The notes under the pieces: model-generated | The model's input: the letters and a program-made list of their open reading frames with translations, nothing else | Told to the model about the DNA's origin: nothing | Databases searched by the model: none | Program-made: the position numbers and the translations under genes | Part shown: positions 8,857 through 19,508 of the stretch, piece by piece | Numbering within the stretch: the first letter of the stretch is position 1 | Layout of the letters: every line of letters starts with the position of its first letter | Source: CAVQSS01 sp963746605 | Lineage (GTDB): Bacteria > Desulfobacterota > RBG-13-43-22 | Assembly: GCA_963746605.1 (NCBI GenBank) | Contig: CAVVCH010000044.1 | Span: 1-64,000, forward strand | DNA length: 64,000 nucleotides | Reading direction: 5' to 3'

Positions 8857-10995
8857 CTACTTCACCAGAAACTCCACCGAATCCACGAGACGATTTTCCC
8901 GGTCCACCAGAGACAAGACAAATTTTCCCCGTTCCGGTTTCCATAAAAACAAGGGTTCGTGGTTGCCGGTCTTCCGTCCGTTCAACACCCACTCGCAGGG
9001 TTGGGTGAAAGGCTGAAACTGGAAAGGGACCCGCTGGTTGTCTTCCGGGATCTCGGGATCGAGGCTGATCAGCGTATTCGGAGCCGGGTAGACGATCCGG
9101 GGTTTCTGGTAGTTCGCATCCGGCCGGACCGGGAAAACCGGTTCCGTGCCCTTCAGAAAACGTTCTTCTCTCGGGGGTTCCAGGTCCTGATAAAAGGAGA
9201 CCCGGGCCGCCTTCACTCCGGCGGGCAATCGCGGGGCGTTGGAAGGCCGGTTGGCATGCAGCGCATTCATCATTTCCAGCCAGATCGGCGCCGCCCCGGA
9301 TACCCCGCTCACATTTTTCATCGGCTCTCCGGAAAAATTCCCCACCCAGACCCCCACCGTATATTTCTCTGAATATCCGAGGCACCAGTTATCCCGCATG
9401 TCCTTGCTGGTCCCGGTTTTGGCGGCCGTCCAGAACCGGGTGGACAAAGGATTTTCCAATCCGAAGGTGGCGCTCCGGGCCTCCCGGTCCGAAAGGATAT
9501 GGGAGACGATCAAGGCCGCGTTTTTATCGAGGACCCGCATCGACTTTCCTCCCGGCTGATCCAGACGAAGCTTCAGTTCACTCCATTGCCCCCCATTGGC
9601 CAGGGTTCGGTAGGCATTGGCCAGTTCACGAAGGGTAATATCCGCCGACCCGAGGGCCAGGGAATACCCGTAATAGTCCGCCTCTTCCGTCAGGCTTTCA
9701 AAGCCCAACTGCCTGAGGCGGTCCAAGAAGGGCTGGAGACCGACCAGCAGCAGGGTCCGGACCGCCGGGATGTTGATCGAGGCCGAAAGAGCTGTCCGGA
9801 CACTTACGTGACCTCTGAAAACACGGTCGTAATTTTGCGGGACATATAGCCCTGTTACCGTGGGTACCTGGAGCGGAGCATCATCGAGAAGAGAGGCCGG
9901 TGTCAGCAGTCCTTGTTCTATGGCCAGCCCATACAGAAAAGGTTTGAGGGTTGACCCGGCCTGCCTTCGGGCGGTGATGCCATCTACCCAGGAGGCGCTG
10001 GCAGTGGGACCGCTGTTTCCCACATAGGCCAGAATTTCACCGGTCTTATTTTCGATTATTAGAACCGCTCCGTCGGTGACCCGGCCTTCTTTTAATAGGC
10101 CCAGAGTTTGGTTCAGTGTTTCCAGGGCCAACCGTTGCAGCCGGCCGTCAATGGTGGAAACGACCCTGGTTTCCCCATCCTTGAGCAGGATCCGGGCTGC
10201 CTGGGGGGCCAGGGCCGCAGCCGGCTTTATCCGGTAGGAAGTCCGCAGCCGGTCATCGGCCAAGGCTTTGATCGCCGGTTCGGCGGTCGCCGCGCCCATC
10301 GACCGCCCCAGGAAACAGGCCCGGCGGATAACACGATCGGCAGGGGCATTGGGGGAGGTAATCAAAGCAGCCAGAATCAATGATTCCGCTTCGTTTAATC
10401 CGCTGGGCTCTTTGTCGAAGAGTCCCCGGGAGGCGGCGGATAATCCCTGTAATTCAGCCCGGTAAGAGACCAGGTTGACATAGGCTTCGAGGATCTGTTC
10501 CTTGGACCAGGTTTTTTCCAGCTCCAGGGCGGCCAGCATCTGGTTCCATTTTTGCTTTAAGGTCCTTCTCCCCTTCCGGGGTTTGAGCCTTTTATCGAGC
10601 AGGCCGGAGAGCTGCATGGTGATCGTACTGCCCCCCCTCTTCCGCTCCGCCGTCGGATTTTCTAAAGCCGAGGCGGCCAACCCCAACCAGTCCACCCCGT
10701 GATGCCGGTAAAATCGCCGGTCTTCCACCCCCAGGACCGCCTGAACGAAGGCCGGAGAAACCCCGTTCAAAGACACCCACTCCAGCCTCCGGCCCTGTTT
10801 ATCAACCCTCAGTTCCTGAATGACCTGTCCCTGACGGTCGAGAAGCAGGGCATCCGTTTTTTTATAGGTATTTTTTACCGTTTCAAAGAGGGGCGTTTTC
10901 CTGATATCCGCCGCGCTGATCAAATAAAACCCCAGCCCGACCAGGAAGATAATCAGGGAAAGCCCGGCCCATTTAACTATTCGGGACTTTTTCAT
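8857..10995 (-). CDS. pbpC: Penicillin-binding protein 1C, bifunctional peptidoglycan synthase
   Basis: A 712-residue class A PBP. I choose ATG 10995 (MKKSRIVKW) rather than the longer frame, because the extra upstream residues come from an intergenic repeat. In order: one membrane anchor (about 9-29); glycosyltransferase family 51 domain with EDRRFYRHHGVD (91-102) and RGGSTITMQL (from 120); transpeptidase domain with S348xxK351, S406-I-N408 and K526TG; and a C-terminal all-beta PBP1C domain (last ~90 residues). It polymerises and cross-links peptidoglycan at the outer face of the inner membrane. It sits 113 bases behind the alpha-2-macroglobulin gene, the same pairing as in many proteobacteria. 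Confidence 0.95.
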   Translation of the reverse strand: MKKSRIVKWAGLSLIIFLVGLGFYLISAADIRKTPLFETVKNTYKKTDALLLDRQGQVIQELRVDKQGRRLEWVSLNGVSPAFVQAVLGVEDRRFYRHHGVDWLGLAASALENPTAERKRGGSTITMQLSGLLDKRLKPRKGRRTLKQKWNQMLAALELEKTWSKEQILEAYVNLVSYRAELQGLSAASRGLFDKEPSGLNEAESLILAALITSPNAPADRVIRRACFLGRSMGAATAEPAIKALADDRLRTSYRIKPAAALAPQAARILLKDGETRVVSTIDGRLQRLALETLNQTLGLLKEGRVTDGAVLIIENKTGEILAYVGNSGPTASASWVDGITARRQAGSTLKPFLYGLAIEQGLLTPASLLDDAPLQVPTVTGLYVPQNYDRVFRGHVSVRTALSASINIPAVRTLLLVGLQPFLDRLRQLGFESLTEEADYYGYSLALGSADITLRELANAYRTLANGGQWSELKLRLDQPGGKSMRVLDKNAALIVSHILSDREARSATFGLENPLSTRFWTAAKTGTSKDMRDNWCLGYSEKYTVGVWVGNFSGEPMKNVSGVSGAAPIWLEMMNALHANRPSNAPRLPAGVKAARVSFYQDLEPPREERFLKGTEPVFPVRPDANYQKPRIVYPAPNTLISLDPEIPEDNQRVPFQFQPFTQPCEWVLNGRKTGNHEPLFLWKPERGKFVLSLVDRENRLVDSVEFLVK

Positions 10996-11011
10996 ATGAT
11001 CATCTGACCTA

Positions 11012-11102
11012 TTGAACGTCGAACATCGAACATCCAACATCGAATGTTGAATGAAGGTTTGTTTACCATTCGAGGTTGGGCGTTCGATGTTCGATGTTCG
11101 AC
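11012..11102. repeat. Inverted heptamer-repeat pair between the A2M gene and pbpC
   Basis: Left string 11012-11056 and right string 11067-11102 are reverse complements of the same family found at 6283-6480. They are separated by about ten bases and could form a long hairpin of roughly 35 pairs in the transcript joining the two genes. Spurious reading of the left string extends the pbpC frame upstream. Confidence 0.85.
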
Positions 11103-11108
11103 TTTCAA

Positions 11109-14100
11109 CTATCTTTTTACTTCCATCTTCCGGTTCGGCAGTTCCCCGAACATCTCCGGGGAATAGAGGGCCTCGGCCCGCGTTTCGGGCAAATAAAAGA
11201 CACCTTCATTATTGAGCCGGATGGTGTATTCCACGGACCATTTCCCCTTAGGGACCCATTCGAAGTAGACCCGCAATGCTTCAAAGGAACGCTCCCGGAA
11301 GGTCTCCCAAGCCCTGCCCTGCTCCTGCTCGCTGCCGGAGAGCAGACTCGAATCCCTTCCCAGCCCGCTGCCGAGGATCATCGCCCCTCCGGGTATGGGG
11401 TCGCTCACCACGACCCAGGTCCGGTCCGCCTGGGATTCCAGTTCGAGCCGGACCCGGATCACGTCCCCTTTGCTCCAAAGGCCTTTGGTTTTTTGTTCCA
11501 TTGGGATCAGCGTCTTCTTGATGGTATACCCGCTGGAAAAAGGTTGTTTCAAGGGAATGGCCGCCAGGCTCGTGACAGTGGCCCAGGGATTTCCGCTGCC
11601 CTCGTGGGCAATCCGGAGGGCTTCTTTCTTTTTGCTCCAGGGGAAGGCGATCTCCCCGCCCTTGGGAGTCTTTGTCCAGTCCATCGATTCCGTTTTATTC
11701 GGAAGCGTCGCCTTGGTGACACCGGTGACCGGTATTGATTCGTGCACCGCCCCGAATTTTTCCAGGGCCAGCAGGCCCCAGGCATTGGCCGGAGTCGTGT
11801 CCCAGTGCCCCCTTTTCATTCGCTCCAGCAGACCCCGGACCAGGCGGGCATGATCCTCATTCCAGCCCTCCAGGGAAAGGGTGGTCAGCAGCGCCCTGGC
11901 GGCATTGGAATCCGGAGAGGCCATGAGCCACCAGAGATAGTCGGTCTTTTCCGTGGAAAGCCCCAGAAGGGTTCCCTGAAGATTCATCCGCGAACGCAGG
12001 TTCTGCTCGGCTTCTTTCAGTTTTTTCAGCCGTTCAGGGATCTCTTTTACCCGCTGCAGGACGTTCATCCAGTCCAGGAGCGCCGAGACGGGCCAAAGCG
12101 GAGGTTCAGGGACAAGGGTGTTCAATAGCCCCGGCTGCGCTTCTCCGTAACGGGAAAGGGCCTCCACGGCGGACAGCTTCCTGATCGTCAAGTCGGCCGC
12201 CGGCCAGGCCGACGGTCGGATCACCCGGCCTTCGATGAAGGCTTTAAGTCCCTGGATCATCTGTTTTCGTAAAGAATCGGGGATTTCCTGACCGGCCTCG
12301 TGGCAGATGGAGAGCACGTAGGCCGTCAGGATCTCGTTTCCCTGCCTCATGTTGGGAAAATATTTGACCAGGCCTTGGTCGTCGAGATAGGAGGGGAGTT
12401 CCCCTATCAGGGACCGCCAGGCCTCCTTGTCCCGCGCCACAATAGCTTTGGACAGTTTCTGTTCCAGGCAGAGATAGGGGTATTTTTTCATATACTCGGT
12501 CAGCCCGCTCAGACCCTCCACCAGCTTAGGCTTCAGGGCCAGGCGAATCCCTCCTCGGCCGGGAACGGCGTCACCGGGCATCTCCACCTCCACCTGCGCC
12601 GGCTCCTTGAGCTGGAAGAGAGTGGCCTGAAAGGTCCGCACGGGGACGGCGGGCGCCACCTTCTGAGAGACCTTGATCCGGTCCTGGGCGTCTCCCCCTA
12701 CTTCCCGGATAAAGGCCTCGTAGTCCACCTTTTCGACCCCCAGAGGCGCGACGACCTCCCAGCCGATTTCTCTGGCCTCGCCGGCCGGGATCGTTTCCTG
12801 GACCGGCTCCGGCGCTTTCCCAACCGCCCTCTCCTGCACCGACAGGGCGGCCTCGATCCGCATTTCCCTGGAAGAGGCGTTCCGGATCGTGAACCCGGCC
12901 CGGAAACGGTCCCCTTCCCGCACCAAGGGGGGGATCCCGGAGAGAATCATCAGGTCCTGTGAGGCCCGAATGCTCGTTCCGCCCGTTCCAAAAAGACCTT
13001 CTCCACCGTTGACCACGGCCGTTATCCGGAAGGAGGTCAAGGAATCGTTGAGAGGGAACTGCACGGCGGCCTCACCGTTTTCATCCAGTGGGACCACCCC
13101 TTTCCAGTAAAGGAGGGTATCGAACAATTCCCGCGTTAGCTGCCTTCCCCCGCCGCCGCCATGGGGCAGGGACTTACGTCCAAAGTGCCTTTTCCCGATC
13201 ACCATCATCTGGGCGGTGGCCGTTTCCACGTCGTACCCGGCCCGCCTCATCATCGCTTCCAACAGCTTCCAGCTTTCGTTGGGCTTCAGTTCGAGCAAGC
13301 CTTCATCCACCACGGCCACGGCCGCCTCGCTTCCCTTGGGAGGTATTCTTCCCTTCGGCGGTTTTCACCTTTATCCGGACCGCCACGGTTTCCCGAGTGT
13401 GGTAGGTTTTCTTGTCAGGCAGTACCTCCACCCCCAATTCGTGTTGCTTCCAGCCCACCCGGATCTCGGTCAGACCCAGCTTGTAGGCGGGCTTCCCCGG
13501 ATCAAAGGTGGCGGTCGGCCGGCTCCCGGGAACACGGCCTCTGACCACCAGGGCGGACACAAATACATTGGGTGCATAATTCGGTTTCACCGGGATTTCC
13601 ACAAAGGGATGGTTCCGGGAGATTTTTTTGATAGTGGCATCCAGGATCCCTTCCCGTTCCACTGTGATCAGGGCCGTGGCCTCCCGAAAGGGCATCTTCA
13701 CCTGAAAGCGGGCCTGTTCGCCGGGCTCCCATTGTTTCTTATCAGGAACAATATCGATGCGGTCGTCGTTTCGGGCTTCCAACCAAAGGTCGTCCTTCCC
13801 GGGAACCCAGATTTCCAGGTGGGCCAGAGACCGAAAACCCGGTTCGCCGCTGACCTCGGCCTGGATGAGCACCGGACCGCTTACGGACGATGGGCCTTCA
13901 CCGTGCAACATCCCGTTAGAATCCGTTTTGCCCTGAAAATGCGGGCCGATTTCCTTGATCTCGGTTATATGTTCATAGGCATAAAACCCTCCGGCCAGGC
14001 GTCTCCGGTGGGAATAATTTTTTTTCTGAAAAAGGGTCGTCTTCACTTCTATGTCTGGCAGCGGCCGGCCCTTCAAATCCAAGACTACCACCTGATAGCT

Positions 14101-16903
14101 GAGGGAAGAGGCGGAGGGTTCCCTGACTCCGGAGGAGATCCCCACCAGCCAGGGAGAAGGAAACGTGGGGATTCGGGTAGTCACGGTTTGCATTTCCCCG
14201 CTGGGGTCCCGGAATTCAAGTTCGGCCAGGAGGTCCATCGGGGTATCGGAGGCCGGGAGTCCGGAAAGCTTTGTGCGCGCCCCTCCTTGTTTATCCAGGA
14301 TTAATTCCTTGGTCTGGAGAAGCCTTCTATTTTGCTGAGAGTCGGCATTTTCCGGCCCCTCTTCATCCTCGTCAAAAGCCTCCTCGGATCGCTCGAATTT
14401 TTCCAGGCCGGTTTTTACCCCACCATTGGAAAAGGTCACCTCTTCATAATCCGGAAAAACTATTGACCGGGGTTGGATTTCCGTGCGGATCTTTACCGGC
14501 AGGTGGGCGGCCCCGCCGCCGGAAAGATAGCTGACCGCCAGGTCAACCTCCATCTCCCGGGTGTTGACCAGGGGCTCTCGGGGGCCTTGGATGACCGCCT
14601 TCATCAGCGGGATCCGAAATTCCTCCACCCGAAAAGATCCGCTGGAGATTTTGGGGACGGTACCGGACCGCGCCGGATCGGACGGGGCGGCCAGATAAAC
14701 CTCATAGGTCCCCAATTTGGCTTTCTCGGGTATCTTGAAGACCGTCTCGGCCGTCCCGTTAGCCCGCCACTTCAGAGGAATCACCGTGGGCTGATTGCTG
14801 CCCGCGTGTTCCACCACCACTTCTTTAAGTTCTTTGATCTCCGGGGGGATGAACAGGCCGCGCGAAGATCGCCGGCGGACAATGTGCTTCATGTGGACTT
14901 CTTCCCCGGCCCGGAAAAGGGTCCGGTCAAAGACCGTGTGGGCCAAGACATTCAGTCGGTCGGCATGGGTCCCGGTGGGAACGTTAAAACGCCACGGTTC
15001 TATCCCCTGGTTCCAACTGGAATGGGTGAAGGTCAAGTCCTGACCGGCTTTGGCAAAAACAAAAAGTCCGCTCCGCAGGCCTGAAAGGGCCGGCGTATAC
15101 TCCTCCACTTCCTGTTTGTCCGAACAGCGGCGAAGGTTGTCCTCCGAGGGCAGGGGGACCATTATTTTGGCCAGTCCGAGTTCATCGGTTTTTCCCTCCC
15201 AGAGGTGTTTGCCCGCGCAGTCCCGGAGGGTGACCGAGGCTTCCTTCACCGGTTCCCCTTTATCCAAGGTGGTCACCCAGACCAGGGAAGAAGCCTTACC
15301 CCATTTGAAATGGGCCGACAGGTTGGTAACCAGCGCGGCGGCCGGCACATACATGGGCGCCGGCTTGGCCAGCAGACGGGATCCCAGGATTTCACTTTCC
15401 AGCTCGACCACATAAAACCCAAAGGGTTTCAGAGGAATCCCCAGCACTTCAAACTCCTTTGGGCCTCCGGGTTGTGGAAGGGCCAGGGGTTGAATTTTTT
15501 GCCGGTCTTTCAGGAGAGACGCCTTTCTTTTCGCGGTCCGGAGGAGGTTTAACCATTCAATGATTTTTTCTTCTTCATTCCCCCGAACCTCCAAAAGCCT
15601 CCCTTTTACGTTCCGGTCAGCATGCTGCCACTCCCCTTTCGCCTTTTCTGGAGAACCAGGGGGAACATTCGGATCGGGCTTCAATCCTGGACCCGGGTCA
15701 TTTTCTATGGCTTTCGCTCCCGGGGACTCCAGCGGCCCCCTGGTGCCGCTCATCCAGGCCCTTATTTCGGCCTCCAGGTTTCTCACGGTCACCGGCAACA
15801 GGGGAGTCTCCTTCGATTCGATAATCCCGAAACGGGAGGCAAACTTGGCCAACGATGGATAGCGATCGGTTTTTACAGTCAGCGGGAATTTTTCCTGATT
15901 GGCCAGGGATCGGCCCGAATCGTCTTTGATATGTGGGGGCAGGTGCAGTGTGAGGGACTGACTTTCCGGAAAAGGCCCCTCAAAAACGATCCGATCCACA
16001 TAGCGGTCGGAGTTCTCCTGTTCCTTGGGTTTCCATGTCTTACCGCCCGGACTTTTCAGGCGTACCTCCTTGACCTTCTCCCAGGCCACCGGCGCGGAGA
16101 AGGTCAAGGTCATCGGCAGCAGCGGGATAAAGCCGGAAGCGGGTTTTTCTTTCTTGCCGGACAACTTGGCCACAAAGGGTTTCCGCGTTTTGAAGGACAG
16201 GACCTGATCTTCGTTGGTGGATACCCCAGTGACCGACTTCACACCCTTGCCCCAGACGATCTTGACTTCCGATTCCGGCGGAAAGGTCTGCCGGCATTGA
16301 AAGACGAGGGAGGGTCCTATGTCTTTCTTGATTTTTAATTCCTTGAAGAGTTTATCCCTTTCCGGACCTTGGACCAGCCTCAGGCCCACCCGTTCCTGAA
16401 TGCCTTCCACCGAGCAGTACACCTGTTTTAAGACCGAAGCCGGGTCGGGTTCGGCATCGAGAGTGAAGATAAAGACCTGACGTTCGTCGATCCGTTGACT
16501 TCCTCCTTCGGGTCGGGAGACTCGGACCATTGGGCCGCCGGTATCGAAGGAAAACCTTTGTGGACCGACTAAGGGCTCCCCCGGCCAGGGTTTTCAAGTC
16601 CGGCTTGATTTCAAATTCACAGACCAGCCCGGCGGGCAAATCCCGCTCAAAATCATAAACCCAATTTTTACCGTCTACCCAACGCCCCCGGCCCTTCTCC
16701 GGGCAGTGGATGGAAAAAGGGTCATCCAGGCGGGGGTCTCCCAAGGGGACCATGGGCTCGGAAAAACGCACGGTCACCTGCCGGACCTCTTTGGCCGTAC
16801 CCTGGGGGGAAAAGAGCTGCACCTGGGCCGCTTCCGCGGCAAAAACCAATCCGGCACAACACAGCCAGGCGGCCAGAACCCTTCGGAAGATTTTCATATC
16901 CAC
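11109..16903 (-). CDS. Bacterial alpha-2-macroglobulin (YfhM-type), two frame breaks
   Basis: A giant protease-trapping protein of about 1,930 residues, exported by an N-terminal signal sequence (cleavage near AEA-AQ) and acting in the periplasm. A run of MG domains precedes a bait region. The thioester motif CLEQ is intact (codons at 12459-12470), so covalent capture of proteases should be possible. The frame changes at the G5 run on the coding strand at 16578-16582 and again near 13345. Removing one base at the first site restores GEPLVGPQRFSF; at the second the frame resumes at SEAAVAVVDEG. pbpC follows: in the known pairing PBP1C repairs the wall while the macroglobulin traps the attacking protease. 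Confidence 0.92.
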
Positions 16904-17080
16904 CTCGATCTTTCAGACACTCGGTCAGTTGGTTTTAGGGGGAGACTTTTCAAATATTATCAGAACGATTTCTTGTTGGCAATGTCATCCAGGGGTGAGG
17001 AGTTCCCATTCGAATCAAAAATTCAAAACGACGTTGGGTAGCGTTATGGGACCATGTCAGTTCGGGTGGTTCGGGCGTTA

Positions 17081-17229
17081 GGATCTGTAAACAAATAACC
17101 TTGACAAAGCGGCCCTACAACCGTTCGCCCTGAGCTTGTCGAAGGGTGAACGATACGGCAATGCTTCGACAGGCTCAGCATGAACGGAGATATTAGCGGT
17201 ATTGTACAGCTTATTTCTTGACGGGTTCT
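17081..17229. mobile_element. MITE-like element, copy 1 (149 bp)
   Basis: This 149-base element is closely matched by a second copy of the same length at 32357-32505. The ends are imperfect inverted repeats (about 19 of 27 positions): GGATCTGTAAACAAATAACC at the left, and the complement of ...AGCTTATTTCTTGACGGGTTCT at the right. The middle holds a REP-like palindrome (GTTCGCCCTGAGCTTGTCGA ... GACAGGCTCAGCATGAACGG). A 2-base duplication TA flanks it (17079-17080 and 17230-17231). There is no coding capacity. The preceding 16904-17080 is upstream DNA of the macroglobulin gene, where I see nothing else. Confidence 0.75.
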
Positions 17230-17239
17230 TAGGCGGCGG

Positions 17240-17434
17240 TCAGGGCCAAAGAGATAATTCTCCCAATCCCTTAATAATCGTTGGCAGGTATAAACGGTTA
17301 TTCAGGAGGGACGATTCCATTTTGGCCAGCCTGTTTTTCAAGCGGTCGTGGTCGGAGGAGTAGGCAGGATTTCCGGCCCGATCGGTCAGCTCATTCGGGT
17401 CTTCCGCGAGGTTATATAATTCATAAACCTGGGA
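17240..17434 (-). pseudogene. Fragment of a sulfatase C-terminus
   Basis: About 64 codons read VYELYNLAEDPNELTDRAGN and on to a Leu/Lys-rich helix. That is the typical end of arylsulfatase-type enzymes (ELYDL..DP.E..NLA). The catalytic N-terminal domain with its CxPSR motif is absent: upstream the frame runs into a GC palindrome (17461-17481) and then the lipoprotein gene. It abuts MITE copy 1 (17081-17229) within ten bases, so this is a relic left by rearrangement. Confidence 0.6.
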
Positions 17435-17460
17435 TGCAACTATTCTGCCGTCTCCCCAAG

Positions 17461-17481
17461 GGGCGGGCTTTAAGCCCGCCC
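17461..17481. repeat. GC-rich palindrome GGGCGGGCTT-T-AAGCCCGCCC
   Basis: A perfect 10-base inverted repeat around a single T. It is followed by a weaker CTCCC...GGGAG pair (about 17503-17520). It sits at the broken edge of the sulfatase fragment. It resembles the other G-rich palindromes at 19449, 21419 and 21491 in this window. Confidence 0.85.
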
Positions 17482-17556
17482 GCACCCGGAAGGAGACAAA
17501 CCTCTCCCCCATAAAGGGAGAAGCCTTTTTATTCTGATTAGCTTGGATGAGGGGGC

Positions 17557-17880
17557 TTAAGCACAACTGCCGCCGCCGACATCCTTCTTGTCCAACACCC
17601 AGGTATTGTTCGTCTTTTTAAAGGTCAGCGTAATCCGTTTTCTTTGGTCCTGATCAAGGTTCCCGCAGAACCAGTTCAAGGTTCGGAAATCGGTCCCAGA
17701 CACCGGGTCCCTAAAATCAACGGACTCGTTGGCGTTATTGGAGATACTATCTCCGTTAATCGTGTATTGAACATTCACATTGGCAAACCCCCCACCGGAA
17801 GAGCTGGAATTACAACCGGCCAGGATCAGGGCAAAACCCAAAAGTAAGGTGGCAGCAGTCAGGATTGGTACTTTTTTCAT
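17557..17880 (-). CDS. Small putative lipoprotein
   Basis: A 107-residue protein of unknown function. The signal peptide ends in a clear lipobox, LAGC (C about residue 23), followed by a Ser/Gly-rich linker, so it should be a lipid-anchored envelope protein. The mature part is short and beta-rich with two further cysteines near the end (WFCGN and GGSC) that may pair. It is 64 bases from the next lipoprotein gene on the same strand, so the two may be co-transcribed. No homologous domain is recognised. Confidence 0.65.
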   Translation of the reverse strand: MKKVPILTAATLLLGFALILAGCNSSSSGGGFANVNVQYTINGDSISNNANESVDFRDPVSGTDFRTLNWFCGNLDQDQRKRITLTFKKTNNTWVLDKKDVGGGSCA

Positions 17881-17944
17881 AATTATTATCCTCCTTTTTG
17901 CTTTATTAGGCGTTTAAAAAGATAGCGATCGCAACTCAGTAAAG

Positions 17945-18595
17945 TTAACAACCGTGCCTCATTAATTGCCTGAGTATTTTTCCGGTTTTAAAGGATGGCC
18001 GTCCCTCCCTTTCCTGAGATTCTTTTATCGGAAGGTGGAGCTCGTTTTGGCCGTCGGCGTCGGCGTCGGCGAAATGTTGATGGTGGTCTGTCCCGATCGA
18101 TCCCTGGAAGGTGACGTTGATGGACGCGGTACCCGGCGAAAAACCGGCGAAGAAATCAATAAAGGTCCGGCCATTGCTTAAGACCCGGTTATCTGTTGTA
18201 ATCGGCTGCCCGTAATCATATCCGCCGCCGCTGGAACGGGACCGGAAACTGAAAGCCCCATTGGAGCAGGTAATGAAAACGGTGGAATTGGGAGGGGCCG
18301 GAGTACCCGAAGGATCGGTTACGGTAATCGTCACCGTGGTGGCGCTCAGCGTAGCCGGAATATCCGAGGAGGTGGAGGCAACGGACTGGAACATGGCCGA
18401 TTGGGCCGGGGCCACACTGACCTTAAAGTGACCGTCGAAGTTACCGGAACCTCCAGTGCCGGTCTGGGTCCCGCTCGAGGAGCTGCTGTTCGGGGTACAG
18501 GAATAAAGCCCCGATAGGGCCGCCATAAGTACCAGCCAAGTCGAAAGGATCGACAAGGGGCGGATGCTACCCTTATTCAAACAGCGCATGGTCAT
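17945..18595 (-). CDS. Putative lipoprotein with Ig-like domain; C-terminus probably frameshifted
   Basis: It has a signal peptide with lipobox-like LYSC, a Ser/Thr/Gly linker, then a beta-sandwich stretch (ATTVTITVTDPSGTPAPPNS, ..FAGFSPGTASINVTFQG) typical of bacterial Ig-like domains. Near 18090, after QGSIGT, the open frame turns into an improbable His/Asp-rich tail ending at 17945. One frame over it reads TTINISPTPTPTAKTSSTFR and stops at 18025, which looks more natural. So the true end is probably 18025, with a one-base error. Function unknown; likely cell-surface. Confidence 0.6.
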   Translation of the reverse strand: MTMRCLNKGSIRPLSILSTWLVLMAALSGLYSCTPNSSSSSGTQTGTGGSGNFDGHFKVSVAPAQSAMFQSVASTSSDIPATLSATTVTITVTDPSGTPAPPNSTVFITCSNGAFSFRSRSSGGGYDYGQPITTDNRVLSNGRTFIDFFAGFSPGTASINVTFQGSIGTDHHQHFADADADGQNELHLPIKESQEREGRPSFKTGKILRQLMRHGC

Positions 18596-18693
18596 TACCT
18601 CCTCGAAAGGGTTATTTTCTGGATAAAGGCGAGTCCGTCTCCAAGGGATAGGATACTGGCCTATACTAATAACTTTTGGAATGCTTTATCAAG

Positions 18694-19251
18694 CTATAAA
18701 TTTTGGTACTCCTTGAGGCCTTCTTCGTACAGGTCCCGTCCGAAGACGTCATTGATCACCACCGCCGGAAAATTTTCCACCACCAGTCGGCGAATGGCCT
18801 CCGGACCTAATTCCTCATAGGCGATCACCTCCGCAGACCGAATCGACTGTGCGATTAAGGCCCCGGCGCCGCCGGTCGCGCCCAGATAGACGGCCTTGTA
18901 GCGCGCCATGGCCTCCCGGACGGAGGGTGCTCGTTTCCCCTTGCCGATCATTCCCTTGAGGCCGATTTCCATCAATCGTGGAGCATAGGGATCCATGCGG
19001 TAACTGGTGGTCGGCCCGGCCGCCCCGATGACCCGACCCGGTCTGGCTGGTGAGGGCCCCACATAATAGATGACCTGCCCTTGCATTTCAAAGGGAAGGG
19101 CTTTACCGGCATCCAGTAATTCGATCAGACGCTTGTGGGCGGCGTCCCGGGCAGAGTAGATGACGCCGTTGAGGAACACTTTATCGCCGATTTCAAGCGA
19201 AGAGACCGTCTCATCCGTCAAGGGGGTGGACAAGGTCACGGTTTTGGGCAT
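18694..19251 (-). CDS. Fumarate hydratase class I, beta subunit
   Basis: A 185-residue protein matching the C-terminal (beta) half of iron-sulfur fumarases and tartrate dehydratases. Markers are GDKVFLNGVIYSARDAAHKR near the start, VGPSPARPGRVIGAAGPTTS (substrate site) and the ATGGAGAL segment. It works with the alpha subunit encoded upstream at 19509-20351 to interconvert fumarate and malate in the TCA cycle. The two genes are separated by 257 bases containing a GC palindrome, which is unusual for this pair, so they may be transcribed with different stability. Confidence 0.9.
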   Translation of the reverse strand: MPKTVTLSTPLTDETVSSLEIGDKVFLNGVIYSARDAAHKRLIELLDAGKALPFEMQGQVIYYVGPSPARPGRVIGAAGPTTSYRMDPYAPRLMEIGLKGMIGKGKRAPSVREAMARYKAVYLGATGGAGALIAQSIRSAEVIAYEELGPEAIRRLVVENFPAVVINDVFGRDLYEEGLKEYQNL

Positions 19252-19448
19252 GGGGAATACTCCTCTGAGATATTAATTTCGTTGATTACGTTGGTCCTAT
19301 CCAAATAAGCGCACTACCCGGGCAGGCATCTGCGAAGCATGAAAATAGTACAACCATCCGTTTTCTTGTAGGGGAAGGGTTCAACGCCTCCCGAGCTGGG
19401 AATCGAGACTCAATTTTCTTCCAGAGCGTGCTTTACGCCCGGCAGGTC

Positions 19449-19467
19449 GGAGGGGATGAACCCCTCC
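19449..19467. repeat. GC-rich hairpin between the fumarase subunits
   Basis: GGAGGGG (19449-19455), a 5-base loop and CCCCTCC (19461-19467). It is the same unit as the pair at 21419-21439 and 21491-21511. It lies in the 257-base gap separating the fumarase alpha and beta genes. No terminator-type T run follows on the coding strand. Confidence 0.85.
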
Positions 19468-19508
19468 CTACACTCGACCCCTTGAACCTGTTTCTAGTTA
19501 TTTTCTCA

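Noticed and set aside
13216..14304. A 362-codon plus-strand open frame across the macroglobulin gene
   Set aside because: Antisense shadow of the real gene; Pro/Gly/Arg-rich, with no start context and no domain.
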